64,000 nt of DNA from Erythrocercus mccallii (lineage: Eukaryota > Chordata > Aves > Passeriformes > Dicruridae). Location of the stretch: the NCBI GenBank assembly GCA_013397435.1, contig VZRG01001529.1:62001-126000 (forward strand), in the 5' to 3' direction. Below are positions 24,001 through 39,000 of this stretch, one piece after another (position 1 is the first letter of the stretch; each line of letters begins with the position of its first letter). The notes beneath the pieces were generated by a model that saw only the letters and a list, made by a program, of their open reading frames with translations, had not been told where the DNA came from and did no database searches. The translations under genes and the position numbers were made by a program.

Positions 24001-27000
24001 TTAAATTTTATTTTTACCTTGCAGCTCCCAGGAGCTTCACATGTTTTATTTGTTTTTCCTCTGGTCTTCAGTATGTAGTGTAAATTCAGGGCTTGGTAAC
24101 CAATGGTCTTTGGAAAACTGCTTGGAAATATCCCCCTTTCACCAGAAGTTGGGCCTGATGTCAGTGCTGAGAACCAGGAGCAGTTACTGATCCTGAAGTG
24201 ACATCCAGGCTGCCATTGTGTGTGATGAGCATGCTCCCTTCTTTTAGGCTGGTACCTTTAAATGCCAAGCCAATATTTGTAATTCCTGAATTTGACACAG
24301 AATGAGTGAAATAAGGGCAAGCCACCATTTATTTACTTCAGCTTTCATGAAGGAAGCCTATCCCAACCTCTAGGCAACCTGCCATCAATTATCCATACAA
24401 CTCATAACAAAAAAGGCAAAAAAGCAGTAAACCATACCCACCCACCATTTGCCAGCTGCCTTAGCTTAGGGGTAATGAAATCATCTAGCCCCTCGCATTC
24501 CCTTAGCCCAGTGACTCTGTCCCTATCAAACATTTGTCCCAGAGACAAGCTCTGTCTTTATTGGAGTTAAAAATGTACATGTTAATATATTCCAACAGAT
24601 CATGAAGTTTCCTAGTTTAGAATGCTGGCTGTGCCAAGTTCCTCTTCTATAGACTATAATTTCCTTTCTGAAGGAGCATCTGGACCTACTCAGTCCCCGG
24701 CACAGAGCTCGTCCACGTCAGCAAACTGGAGCTTCAATGTGGCTGCCCAGGGTCAGCTGTGGACTGCCTGGAATCTCCTTATTAAACAAGCCCAGAGTTT
24801 TGGATCTGGACCAAACCCCTAGAACTGAACATGCTGGGACATTTGAAAAGTCCTGTTTCTATACCAAAACTCAGTTGCAAAAGGTCATTGATGCATGCTG
24901 CAGACATTTCCCTGTGTGCTCCAAGTCTCAGATTTTGAGTGTAAAATCTTATCCAAGCATAACTATGATTAAAAACCCAATTAATGGTGGGGTCTGCTTT
25001 CATTAATTTCTGCAGTGGACGATGGAATAGACTCTGTTTAACTTTCATGATCTTAAACTGTTGGTTTAAGATTGTCTTGGTTTCTTTAGAAAAATTTGTT
25101 TAGAACTTATATTCTTAGCCACACTTGCTTGATAGAATTTTTCGAGCAATTAAACTTCTATCAAAGGCCATACTTGAATTGTGGTAACATAAACTTATAA
25201 TTTGGCATGAATGGTAGATTATTAATTCTGGGGAGAGTCTGGTGTGATATCTAATTTCAGTCCTGGTTCTGTCTCCGTGGTTCTTTCTAGATGATTGTTC
25301 TTCTGACTTTGCTGAGAGAAAATACAGTAACATTATTCTTGGCACTAAACCCAAGGATTGTTGGCTACTGCCATGCTTGGGTGGATGGAGACATACAAAT
25401 GGGATCCTCAGTGCATGTTAGTCAGGGAGATTGGAACAAGACGCTTTCACTGGACAGCAGTTTTCTCCTGACCTGATTGCCTCAAAAAACCCCTAGCCCA
25501 CACTAAAAACCCAATCTCCTTATACCCCAAAGAAAACTCAGCACCAGTCTGGGTTTTCTGGTTTTCAAGGTGCTGTGTTAGCAGCCAAGTCCCACCCAGG
25601 ATGTTTCTGAAAGGTTTGGTTGAGCAATGCTGAAGCAAGGTCACATCTGCAGTGGATTCTCTGGGGTTGGTTTTCAACACCAAATAATTTTGCAGTATAT
25701 TTTTCCTTTGATTGCAATTTCATACTTAGGTTACTAGTGCATGAAAAAATGTACTGTCAAGTCAGATCATTTGACTTACTCTCCTGACATTTCTGTTTGG
25801 AAGAGGCAGATCTCGGACTAGGTCTTCATCTGGTGTAAATTACGGTGCTACCATTACTTCAGTGGAATAATTTACACAAGGTCTGCAAGATTACCGAGAG
25901 ACCAGGTGTGCCACATGTTCTGTGTTTTACCCCATTGTCTGTAAATTTGTAATGTATTAATGACTGATGAGTTCCTATTGTGGTGTTGTGGTGTGTATGG
26001 CTAATGCTAATCATAGTTAGCAGTCACACAATGAAATTCTTATCTTTACTAAGCTACCTTGCATGTAAAGGACATGCATGAATTTGGAAATATTTCCTAA
26101 CCTCCAGGCTGTAATTTGGGGTTAGGAAAAACTCCCACATCTCACACACACTTCTAAACTGGAAAAACAACTGAAAATGTAACAGCTTGTTGTTGGCTAA
26201 TTTTTGGGTTCTCATCCAACACAGCCCTGAACAGCCTGAATTAAGGCTTGGATTAGGGCCTCATTCAGTTGTTGTGATGCTGTTACTGAGATTTGCAGTT
26301 CTTTGTCCTAATTGGAGAACACGAAAAATAACTTGTCTTCCCTCCTGGGTGAGAAGCTGGGCCCTGGTATGGCCTCATATTGAGTGATCAGTGGATGCCA
26401 TTTCAGGTATCATGTGATGTTGCACAGGATGACAACTGAATTTAGAACCCCATGAAGTTTGCATCAGCAATAAGGACTATGGGGAATGAAACAGGTTTCA
26501 GTGTGTTAATTCCCATTCAGAAGTAGATAACTTAGTATTTTCACTGATACCATTGTAACTGCCTTGAGAAAGGAGCAGATCTTTTTTGCCTGGTCCCTCA
26601 GGAGTTGGGTAAGTCCTCGTTAGGACTGCAAGTGTTGCCTTAGATTCTCTGATATTAGTAAAACTACTAATGGTAGTTTAGTTTTACTACCTAAATGTAA
26701 CTGTAGGAGGCTTGTTTGTCTCCTCCTGATTGAAATGTTTTGTTATTTAAATAAAGCATTGGGATATCATCAAGCTTGTGGTCCACTGAAATGAATAAAA
26801 TTAGGCAAATTATGTCCATGTTGCTGTTTTCTGTATGTTAAGTTGGGAAGAAAAGCAACTGATAAGATTAATAACCAGATAAGTGAGCATTTGAAGTTCT
26901 TGAGATCACGTAATCTCCTGGAAGTATGGAAATCTGATTGCTACAGAGCTCTTCTTAATAGACTCGGGAAAATGCTGAAGTGTGTGTAAACAAATCTGTG

Positions 27001-30000
27001 CATGCATATGTGGGGCAAAAGTAAGAAAAACATTTACTATGTTGATGAATGAATATTAGAGTGTATCACTTAAAAAGAAAAGCAAGACGTTGTGAATGTT
27101 GGCATGGTGACATATTGTTTCTTTTTTCCTTCCAGTTTTTATGGAAATGTTTAGGAATAAATTATGCTTTGAAATTTCTTTCTCTTCTGATCAAACTGCA
27201 TTTTCAAAAAAGAGGCAGCAATACTATAAAACAAATTTAAGTTAAATTTGAAATATTAAACTTTTTATGTCAGCAGATTGAGTTAGTACACAGAAATGTA
27301 CTTAGAAGTCAGGCTTTTCACCACAGGAGAATTTCTTAACTGATGTCCCTGTTGAAGTCCTCAATACAATGAGATAAGCACCCCCCATCTCTTCCACAGA
27401 ATCTGTAACTGCTGTCCTTAGAGCCAGAAAGATTTCTATCCTTGCTAGAGCTCTACCATGGATGTTTCCAGTATTGCTGACTTGATTCAAAAATTATGTA
27501 AACAAGAAAAATTGACATGGAGCCAAAGAATTCACAAGCTGTGAAACTCAAGTGGGGGAAGAATTGATTCCCATGTTGAGAGGAGACATTTGTTGTTTCA
27601 CTGGTTCCTTTCTTTGCAGCATCACATGGCAGCACTGGATTGTTGGGGAGAACTGGAAGAAAAAAAAGGGGGAGAAGGAAGATATACCTTTCTTTCAGCC
27701 TTGTGCTAAATCAGCACAGATTTCAATTAAAACTTAGTAATTTTCTGTTTTTTTAAGGTCTTCAGTTTCTGTGCTACTTAATGTTCTCTGGAATTGTCCC
27801 AGAACTTAGGAAGCAGTATGGTTGAATGTAAGTTATTGTTGAATATTGTGTATTGGTTAATAATATGCCTTGTGTTTGACAGCAAAAATATCATAAAAAC
27901 ATACATTAAAAAAAAAAGAATTAATGGCATGACATGCTTTTGTATTTAATGAATACTTATAATGGGATGAGATATGTTTCTTTGTTTCTCTAAATAACTC
28001 TCTTCCCTTTTTTTCCCCCCAGCTGATAAGCATAGTTTGGGAAAATGGAAATATGAAATATGACACTGACATCAACTTTTGAAAATTCCATTCTGACAAC
28101 CATTTTCCATACTTCTATTAGATCGTGACAGAAGTGCAATCAAAATATTTTGTAGCCAGTGCAGAAAGGCAGGAAACACTGTTAATCTTTGCGGGCTGTG
28201 GTGTTTATTTTTATAGCTATGGATTAAAGCTCTCTCCTATAGTTGGCAGGAGAAGACCCTTATTTGATAATGCTTAGCAACTTGGCATCACATCGATTTC
28301 CATAATTGCCTTTCCATGTATTCCACTGCAGCTGTTACTTTTCCAGTGATCCAGGTATTGCACTCTGAGTTACCTGAGATGAAACCCTTGTACTGTGTTA
28401 ACAAGTATCTCTCCTGTGGGTATAATGGTGGGGAGGCCCTTTAAAAAAATTACTTTCTGTATGTTTATAAATGAATTAAAAGTGTAGCTCTTCATTTGGA
28501 AACATTTCTGACTGTAAGTACGTTTGTCACTAAACACTGCAGGTTCTGGCTTGTATTTCTGGAGAGTCAACATAAATGCTTAATTAAACAACAACAAAAG
28601 TTGTGTTATCCCATTGTAAGGACTCTTTGGTTATGATGAAAGTAGTGTAAGTAACTGCGTAGCAGTGGATCCTCTTTTTGTGTGTTGAAAGTTTAATGTG
28701 GAGAAATTATATTTCTCTTAGTTATGGAGGGGAATAATGGTAGAGTTTATAGAGTAAAAAAAATAAACAGAAGTTACTATATAGTGTTTGAGAGTAAAAT
28801 CTGTTGAAAAAGTACACCTAGAAAGCATAAAAACCCACCTGGGGAGTGTTGTGTGTGTGAAAATGGGGGTTTCTAGCTAGAGTCAACTTCAGCACCTTTG
28901 AGGCAGTCAAAAGCCATTTTTTCAGTTGAAACAAGCATGCCAGAGGATGGAATGTCCTTGCAAAAGAATTCCTGTGAGGAAAGGTACTGAAAATGTGGGA
29001 ACTGGACATCTTTATTTGTGTTTGATAATCGCTCATGAGATGAAATCAGACTGAAGCAGTACCTTTGCTTAGCTGTTGTCTTCTGTCAGGATCAAGCTGT
29101 AATCTGTTCAGGGTGACAAAATAGGACATGCAGTGTACTACAGAGACCTGCCTGTGAAGAGCAGGCATAAGTCACTTTTTAGTAAAACTGAAAAAAACCC
29201 CAGATACTTGTGGAGCATCTCAGAAAAAAACAGATTTTTCTTTATTTTCCAGTGGATGAAAGGTAGGTGGGTGAACTTTCAATACCACTGTTATTAATGT
29301 TGCATGTGATGTAGCTGTATTTCTAAGTAAGAGATATCTCATTAAAAAAAAAAGTCTGTAAAATACTTAAATATTAGGAGAATATCCTCAGCAAATTTAA
29401 ATTCTTGTCCTTCGAAATCAGGTGAAATTAAGTGCAGTCCTCTTGAATACTTTTAAGATGTGACCAGAGAGGCAGGTAAAATCCAGTATCGCTCCTGGGG
29501 TAAAATTCTGGGAACAAATTTCTTTCCAGGAAACAGAACTACATGACTTCTCACAATGCCTGCTTGGGCAAGCGATGGTGAAATGATTACAGAATCATAG
29601 AATATGACCTGCCAGGTCTGTGGAGTCCAACACCCATTGTAACATTAACACCAAAATCATTATTATTACTATTATTATGGAGAAGCAAGTAAACTGAACA
29701 AAGCAGTAGTTTTCAGTCTGATATTGAAAACATTTTCAAATTTTATAAAAGCTATTAATTTACACAAATCAGGTGTTAAATAGAATCTAGCTAAAAAAGA
29801 AAGTTGAATTTATCTTTCCAACTTAGTGCAGACTAAGGTCAAATTTCTGAAAAGTGACCTCTAGCTGGCCTGCCAAAAAAAAAAAGGAGGAAGGAATGTA
29901 CTTGATGAGTAGCTGTCCTCACAGTATCTCAGGGTGAATGGGCCTACTATTTTGGAGAGGTAAAGATTTCAGTGTTCTAAATTGGGAGATGTGTAGGCCT

Positions 30001-33000
30001 GAATTTTTGAAAGAAGCAATTTATTTGCCCTTTTTACTTCAGGTCGAGTGGTGGTTGTGCATCATTTCATTAGAAAACAACAATAAAAGAAGCCTTTCCA
30101 GCTGAACAACCACAAACAAGTGGCAAATACTTTCAAATACTACACATTCCTCAACTGTAATATAGGAACAAAGTAATATTATATAACCTAGGGTTTGTGT
30201 GGGTTTTTTTGAAACTTCAAAGTATTTAATATCCTTTGATGGAATTAATTACATTTCAAAATATTTAATGTAAATTAAACGTCATCTTCAAATTGCTGTT
30301 TCATGGTACAATGGGAAAGGATCCCCTTATATTATGAAATAATTTTCTTGAATATTAATCATAACTAAAAAGGTAGCATGCTCCAGTCACATCTGTACAT
30401 TTGAAATGCTTTAGAATGTATACATAATATATGCATAGTAAAGAATTTATTCAATACAAGTTAAGGATCCTAATCTTAGGTGGAGATTGTACAGGAAATT
30501 TCACAAAGTCTGTCTTTTCTGAATTCATTCAATGAACAGAAAAAGAAATCAACAGGAAAAAATAAATTTCAAAAGAATTATCTGAGAACAATTAGTAGTT
30601 TTTAGGCAGGGTGTGTGCAAATTGTGTCCCTGATTCTATTATTTATCATGTTGCATCAGATGTTTTATGGACTTCAGAATTAGCCAACATACTCTGCCTT
30701 TTCTCTGGAAGGCATTATGTACCTTCAATATTAGCAAAATATTTCCAACATCATTAGAATTTACAGGAAATGGCTCATGTTAATGATGCAAAATAAGTAT
30801 CTGGTAAATGATTTCATGTTCATAATACAAGAAAAAACAAATTATGGTTTAAGGCTCTAAATAATTTTGCTACTGGAAGACTACCTAATGATTGTATTTG
30901 AATTCAAACACCAGGTTTTTGCAAAGCCAGACATGTGCAAGCTGAAACTGGAGTTGAGTCAAACCAAAACACAAGTTATTCTACAAATATTAAACACCTC
31001 CCAGGCCTGTGTGTAGGTTATTCAAAAGTAGCATGAAGTTTGCAAACCAGTGCTACCTATAATCCTGAACATACCAGCATGACCCAACCTGCTGGTGAAG
31101 CCACGTGAAAGCCTGCTGGATGCACACAAACTTTTGCACACCTCAGAAAAATAATATTTTATCTACTAGGCCTGCTTAGAGGTTGTCCACACCTTGGTAT
31201 CCAAAATATCACTAGAGGACCTATATTTAAGCAACTGAATCAAGCCCAATATATTGATGAATGTGTGCCTGTGGAAGTTTGTCTTCTGCACTGTTTAAAT
31301 AGGTTTTTGTGTCCGCTTTGCACTTAAGTAATATTCAGACATATTTTTGTCAAGTGCAAACCTGCAGTTGTTTTCTGGAGGGTAATTTGTAGCTACATGT
31401 AAATCACTAATTCATGTAATATCATATTTTGACTCATATGAAATGCCAAGAATTTTTTTGACTGAAACATATTTTACCTGTACTTTTGATTTGAGTGTAA
31501 AATTGGATAACTAATAACTATGGTGTGATTACAGAGTAAAACCAGCAAGCACGTTCCTAGTAACCTGTGCTAAGTCTGTATTGAGGGTAACAGTGAACAA
31601 TTGAAAGTTGCATGGCAGGTCATGAGAAATGCAGCCCAGAGGAAGGTTCTCAGTGACAGATATTGAGGGCGGTCAGGGATGAATCAGGAGAACTAAGCAA
31701 GGGAATCTAGAGCAGGAGCAGGAATGAGGGCACAAGAATCCTGAGCTCAGCTGTGTGAGGATGTATGTCAAGCAGAAAGTAAACCCAATAGCTTTCCCTT
31801 ATATAAATAGCATAACTAAATATCTGATATGTCAGGATTTCAGTTTGAGGAAGATTGATTGTGAGTTATGCAGCCTGCCAGAACCTGACACTAAACATGC
31901 GACCGGCAGCAGGCCAGGACTCATCATTAAACTTTTTCTGTTCTCATGAACTGGAAAGGATTTTGCAGCAAAATACCTGAGCTCCATTTTATTTATAATT
32001 GAGTTGTTTTCTAGAAGGTGGGAAGGTAAACTAAGTTCAAACAGCTTGATAATGCAGAAAACCAGTGTCCCCTTCAGTGTTTTTAGATCAATGCATGTGA
32101 TGAATGCCTGATGCTCTGATGCTGACTAAATGGGAATTTATTAGCTGTGGGTTGCTTTACATTGTTTTGTGTGACTCTGCAGATGGTTTGTGGGAGGAGG
32201 ACGTGGGAGCAAAGGTAGGAGTTGGAAAATGATTAGATGTGTCTGATACGTATATTGCTGATGTTAGGCTTTTCTTGAAAACTGGGGAAATGCATGTGCA
32301 ATTAATTAAAACTTGGTTACTAATAAAGCATTTTGAAATGGAAAACTAGAACTAAACAAAAAGAGGGAACATTCTGATGCTGATAATAGTAGATGAGGTT
32401 AATGTCATGAAACTAAAATACAGATAATGCTGTGTTGCTCATTAAGATCTTTAGTTTTATGAAAAGTTAGCTGCTTAAAGTCTAAACCATGACTGAACAG
32501 TACATATGTTGCCAGAAATGACATTATTAAGCTTGTATTTTTTGTGCAAAAGGCTGCAGCCTCTCAGAAACAATAGATTAAATGCAGCCAAAATGGGAGG
32601 ATGTGTTCTGTTCGTGTGCAGAGGAGATGAGCAGACAGATGTGTGCAGTTCTTGCACTGACTGCTCTATATGAAATCTGTGTTTGAGTGTGACAGCAGCA
32701 GAGCAGGCCAGTGTGTCTGGTGTTCTCTGGGGCTTGTTCACACCTGAAGCCAGGTAAGGGCTGGGTACTGGGTGTCTCTTACCACCATGGTCAGGTGTAG
32801 AAGGGATTGGTTACAGTTTGTTTCATACATTTTTTTCTTGTACAAAACATGTCAGTGGGTTGGGCAACATAACAAAGGTCTCTCTTTTAGAAGGTCGAGA
32901 CAAATGAACCAAAGAGTCCTACTGAATGTTGGGAATTACAGAGTTAAGGGTACAGTTTTCACAAGGGACAACATATAATTCAGAAACATCTTAATGTCAT

Positions 33001-36000
33001 CTTAGCAGAACCTGTCTATGATTTTGCCTGAAATTTGTAAAATTGAAACAACCTTTTTTCTGCAATTCAGCTTTGGGTGGGACCCCACTGGATTGAAGGT
33101 AAAGGCTGCAAACGTATGCTTATCTGGGAAGAATTCCACTTATATTTTTCCTTAATTTAGTGATTTGTGGATTGATATTCTTCTCTGATTCTGTGTGTCT
33201 AAATCAGAAAAATCAGGAATAAACCTGTGTGGTAGCGAGGCTGATTTTATAGATGTCTTTTGTCCATTTAGCTTCAACTACTTAAAACTGCAGTAAATAA
33301 TTAAACATCACATATACTGATAATAAACACCAAAGGTGCTTCTGGATTCCTATCAGCCACCAAAATGAGAGTTTGTGCATTCTAAATGAATCCGTGAACT
33401 GTTTCAGTACTATCAGATGGAATACATTTGAAAACTGATTTTGTGCCAAAGTGAACAAAAAGATAGCTTTGTCCTCAGTGCCAAGAAGATGTGTTTTCAC
33501 CACTAGATAATTAATGTGCATTTACTCATGCCAATGTGGAAAGCCAGCCTGGATTTTGCTGTAAAGTAACTGTGTGAGATAGTTACTCTAGTGATGGTTG
33601 ACCTTGTCTCTATTGGGATTTTACAGTGCACTTTCTAATGCTAGTTCTTCCACTGTGGAAAAAAAAGTCCAGCAAAGGAGAAACTAAAACAGCTGTTTTA
33701 CTCTCATTCTAAGAAACCAAATTATTACTTATAAAGATTTTTTTTGTCATAATAATAGTTATCTTAGTCTGTATTTATTCTTTTCCAACCAACCGCAATC
33801 ATACCAGGTAAGGGACATGAATAGGGCAGGACTGGTTTGAAACTTGGAAGCCCAGATAGAGAGGGACAGATTGCCAGGGCTTGAGGTGTTTCTTTCCTTT
33901 CTGGAAGGACAACAGAAAATTTTAGGGGGTGGTGAAGGAATATTTTAGGGCATGAGTGGAACTGAAATTTAAGGGACAGAACATGGTGTGATTTGGTAAC
34001 AAAAGAGATGCAGTCCTGACTACACACTTCTAAAGGAATTACTGGAACAGAAATGTGCCAGTATTTCCAATGCAAAACCTTATGAAATCATGAGTCATAT
34101 TAAAAGTAATTAAAGTAAGATTAACTTTTTTGTCTTCTCCACTTGTTTAGGTTTTTAAGTGTCCTTCCATACTTTTTTTAAGTTACTTTGTGTTTTAAAG
34201 ATTTCCTTTGCGTACTTGAGGCTAAAATTCTTTCTTTTTATGACAGATTAAATCCTCACAAATAATATGACCCAGAACCTAGAGTTTTAAGAAAAACACT
34301 GTGCATCTTCAGTCTCATCATCAAATCATGAGAGGTGATAATGTATCCAATGTATCTTACTGCTTGATACTGACAGATGTGATTATATTTGGATGATATG
34401 TAAGATGGAAATGGGTAGAATTCACAGTAAAATGCAATTTAATAATGGAATAGTAACTATGTTTATAATAGTCTTTATTACTACTGTTATGATAAATGTG
34501 TTCTACTCATGACGAGCAGAGAAATAAAAGCCTTCCTCTGCCATAGTGAAAACTGTGTGTGTTAGACTAGTCAGTGTATATAATTTACTGTCTCTCTCTA
34601 AATCAAACTTTATTTAAAATAAAGATTTTAAAACTTTTGCCTTTTATTTTTAATTTACACATTTTATTTGTTGTTTTGAATTATGCAGAGATATGTATTT
34701 ACTCAAAATAGGAAGGAATTAGAACATATAATGCAATTATTTGATATACCTGGAAATATCTAACCAAACTAAACCTTGGTGATGCACTTACTGATGTTAA
34801 GTTTCTAAATGCTTTTTTGGTACCATTGCTCTTAGAAATTTCCAAAGCTATTCTCTATCTGTAAGAAAAGATGATACTGACCTGACTTCAGAGGCAAATG
34901 ACAGCTAAGAAATAAGGTTCAAGAGTTTAAAAATAACCAGTCTGAAATACTCTCTGGAAAAGCTATTTTATACTGCACCATACCTTAATTTTTGTGTATG
35001 TGAGAAAGAAAGAGATGCTCTAATGGATTTTTGTCTAACTAAGCTCTAGGAAATTGTTTTCAGGTGTGAGGCTGCAAGCATTGGAACAATGATTTCTGAG
35101 AGTAATTGATAAAACCTGGCATCCTATATATAACAAATACACAGATCAGGAGGGGTTTGATACTGATTTGCCTCAAAGGGCTTCAAAGTTTTCAACTCAA
35201 GAGCTGAACACTGTCGTTGGTGGTGTTGGACTTCTTGAATGCTCTTCTAGTTCATTAATGTGAAATAATGTGTCATTAGAGGAGAAACTGTGTAATGGTC
35301 TCTAGACCAGTATAAAAAGAGAGTTATTTGAACTGTGTGCATCCAACCCCTTTTGTTATCATTGCTACCAATGTACTGATTTGTGCCTTAGTGCAAGCTA
35401 TGTATAAATTCTACATTGGTTTTATATATATCTATGTGTGTGTGTGAAATACATTTTGTTGCTGTAGGCTGAAAAAATGGGAGGGAACTGCTATGATCTT
35501 CAGTTGTGCTATTTCATCATTTCTAGTGGGAAGAATTACTAGTGTAGGAAAATGCTCTTCAAAAAGACATACTGTGTTTGCAAGGGATCTTTTGTGGGAA
35601 TTTTGCCACCATGGACCCATTGTTTTAAGTAAGCTCTGTGACTAGTAGCATGTATGATTCTGTGTCAGTGAGTGCCACGTGTCAAAAGAGGTAGGCATTT
35701 TACATAGGAAGAACATTTTTAGAAATGGAAAACCTGAAGCAGTTGAAATTTGACAGGCAGGAAACCGGGGGCTTTGCTTTACTGAAAGGAAAACTCTCTA
35801 CACGTGCCTGCCTTGCATTTCCCAAACACGCTGTGTGGTGAACATGCAGTCATCACACTGAGCAAACACTGAGTGTACTTCATTAAAGGCTTGCTGGAGC
35901 TGCTAGAGGGGGTGTTCATACTCTAGCATGGGTTCCTACAGCTCTGTGCATTTACTATGATGTTTTATTTGCTTTATAAAGTAGATACAGGTTAATGCTA

Positions 36001-39000
36001 TGCTATGCAAGTGGTGTCCTCTCACCACCCACTTGGTAGTGCCTGCTGGCCATGAACTACATTCCCCATAAACTTCCCTTTGGTGATGTGTTTGAGATGA
36101 AAAAAATCAGTGCCAAGCAAGCAGCTGACTTAGGGCTCAGCTCAGTGGTGCATCTCTGCTGGATTATGCTTTTCTCTTGCCATGAATGGCACCATTTCAG
36201 GCACTATTGCCTAGACTAGGATTTTTCTTTATTTTGAGTAAGTCAAGGTGATAACATAAAATAGAGAGGAAAAAATGCGCAAGCAGTGATTTGTTGAATG
36301 TAAATGGGAAGGGAAATAAACTCTGGCCAAGGGCTGAAAATTGATCTCATCAAGCTAACCTGGGCCTGCAGACTGATTTGTATTCCACATTTTCTGGATT
36401 TAATCTGCCTTGGGATTTGGGAGATATTTTTAAACAAATGGAATAATTTTCTGAACTCTGGAAGACTGAAGCTATTTCCGTTTGAAATGGCCTTCCAGGC
36501 TATATCTTAGTTTGTACTTAGTATGTACTAAAATACTGGAAAATGTGCTTTCGTTCTTTTGTAGTCTGGTGGGATGTAATCAGTCATGAAGACAGATGAA
36601 ATGTAGAAATTGATCAATGTGATTGAAAATTTTTTTTCCCCTCATGCTTGGATTAGTAATTATCACTGTCAGGAATTTTCCCTTATCACTCTTTCATATT
36701 TATCTAGTTCTCAGAGTACGAAATATATGGGAACTGCAGGGGGCAGGGGTGCGGTGACTGCAGGACAGGAAACCCATTTTTAGATATTTGCTAAAAGCAG
36801 CTGATCCCTGGGATAATGGCTTTTCAGCTGTTTTTAATGTGTGGGGCCTGAAAAATGTTGGGAGTGCAGTGTACTGCAGAGCATTTTAAATCGGCAAACA
36901 TCACATTGCCTTTTCCTCTGGCTTTCTATAAAGCGAGCGGCTGAGATGCATCTCCTGAATACATCTCAGTTCTGTGTTGGAAAGAGAGGGGATTTCCACA
37001 ATCCTGGCTGGTCTGTTTGCTTTTATACCCTGGGTTTTTTTGGGAAGAAGTGTCAGGGGGTGTCAGTGACACAGAAGTGGGCTCTGATGTCATCTGGTCA
37101 GGGCCCAGGTTTGGAATGTCAGGATGCCTGGTTTCAGCACACACAGCTGCATTTGCATTTTATGCACTTCATACACAGCTGTAGTTATCTTAGGGGACCC
37201 TTGTACATTAATATTGGATACATGTAATTCATTTGGAAATATATTTAAGGAACTGTTTAAATAATTTGGGTTTAAAATGTTTTTACTGTTTTATTTGTAA
37301 TTTATTGTGTATATTTAACATGCTCTGAGTTTGATAAGCAAACACTTTTATTTGCTTGTAGCTCACAGAGCTATATGGATGGTTTTGTGAGTTTAAGTTT
37401 GGTAGGCCCATTTATAAGACTAAAAGTTGCAATGGAAAAGTGATTGGAAAGAGATTTGCTTGATTATATTAAGAAATGTATTTGGTTTGAGTACTGCTAC
37501 AAATTGGTGGTACAAGGAAAAAAGAAGTATTTTCCAGGAATCCCCCCCAATCCACATTTAATGTCTTTCCTGTTTTCTGTCTTTGATGCCTCTTTGTATT
37601 GCTACACTTGGATAAATAAAAAATAGATAAGAGAATTATTTACAATAATATAATATATTCTTAATACAAATATATTGATGCCTTCTCTCAAATTAGTTTT
37701 AATTCTTTAAAAATACAGCCCTACTATCCTGATTTGGTCCTGGTCTCCTATATTATTATGGTGTCCTTTATTTTAACTGGTCAGAACATGCACTAAATGT
37801 CTGTTAAATGCAGCAAGTTGAATCTGATACATCTCCAGACTGGCCTATTTGAAAGACAGAAGGAAATTTCATGCACATAAATCCATAAAATTCTGAATGA
37901 ATGAGATCCCAGAGTGATCGTGTCTGTTTTCCATTTATTATATAGGCTATCCTTCACAGAGCAGGATATTATAAAATAATGTAATGCATAAGTCATGAAC
38001 AAAAATTTTGTGAGGGATTTTAATTCATGGAAAGAAAAAGGAAAACTCTGGCTCACGTTTCCTTGAAGTCACAAACTCCTGAACAGAACCTTCACCTGAG
38101 GACAGCAGTGTACATTGTAACCTTGTTGTATGTAAGGTGCTACTTCGAGTGAACAAGTTTGTAGAAGAGATTCTGCACCCTTTTTATACCCTGACAGGTA
38201 TGTATCTTTTGGTAAACAGTTAACTAATCCACAGTAATTTAGATTTTGTCTTGCCAACAGAAGTTATTATTTTAGGTTTTTAAAAAATTCTGGTTTAGGC
38301 TCAAATCCGTATGTCTTTGTAAATGTGAGATAATTCTTGGTTTTGTTTGAAATAGGAAGAGAAGAAGAAATCTGGTGTTTATGCTGTTTATCATTATTGA
38401 CAGATGTCTGAAAATACTTTTTAAAAGCAATTGAGACCATTTCCTAACAGATAAAATAGATCCTGAACAATGTGCTTGTTAAGTGCAGGGGTGTGTCTGA
38501 TTCAGCTGCTACAGGTTTCCAGACCATCCAGCAATGGAAACGGTCGAGTCTCCTGTTCCCTGAAGTACGATTGACTGGGTTCCTAGGGATGAAATACCAG
38601 AATCACAACCTGGCTCTGATTAGCAGCCAGTGCCAGAAAATAAGCAAATAGCAGCAGGATGTATTTCTCCTCACCATATGAGACAGAGCACTTAAAAGGC
38701 AGAGCTGCTAGTAAGCTCTAAATAGAAGAGTCTGGAAAATAAATTCCTGCAGCATCGTTTTGATTTTCACTACATGTCTCAGAGCTTTGAAGTTGTTCTG
38801 GCAAGTGATGATTGGTTTGTTGTTGTTGGATATCTCAGCATGTATTCATTATGCTTACAACAGACGTGAAGATTGCAAATAAATTGAGTAAACCATTTAA
38901 AATATGCTCTGTGCTGTAGACAGAGAAAATTTGCGGAATGCATTTAAATTTTAAGCCCCCCCCCACCTGTTGGCAACACAAAAAAAAGCTGATAGGTGCT

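Noticed and set aside
36841..37227. 128-codon frame in intron 1
   Set aside because: No domain recognised, and nothing distinguishes it from other chance frames in 49 kb of intron.
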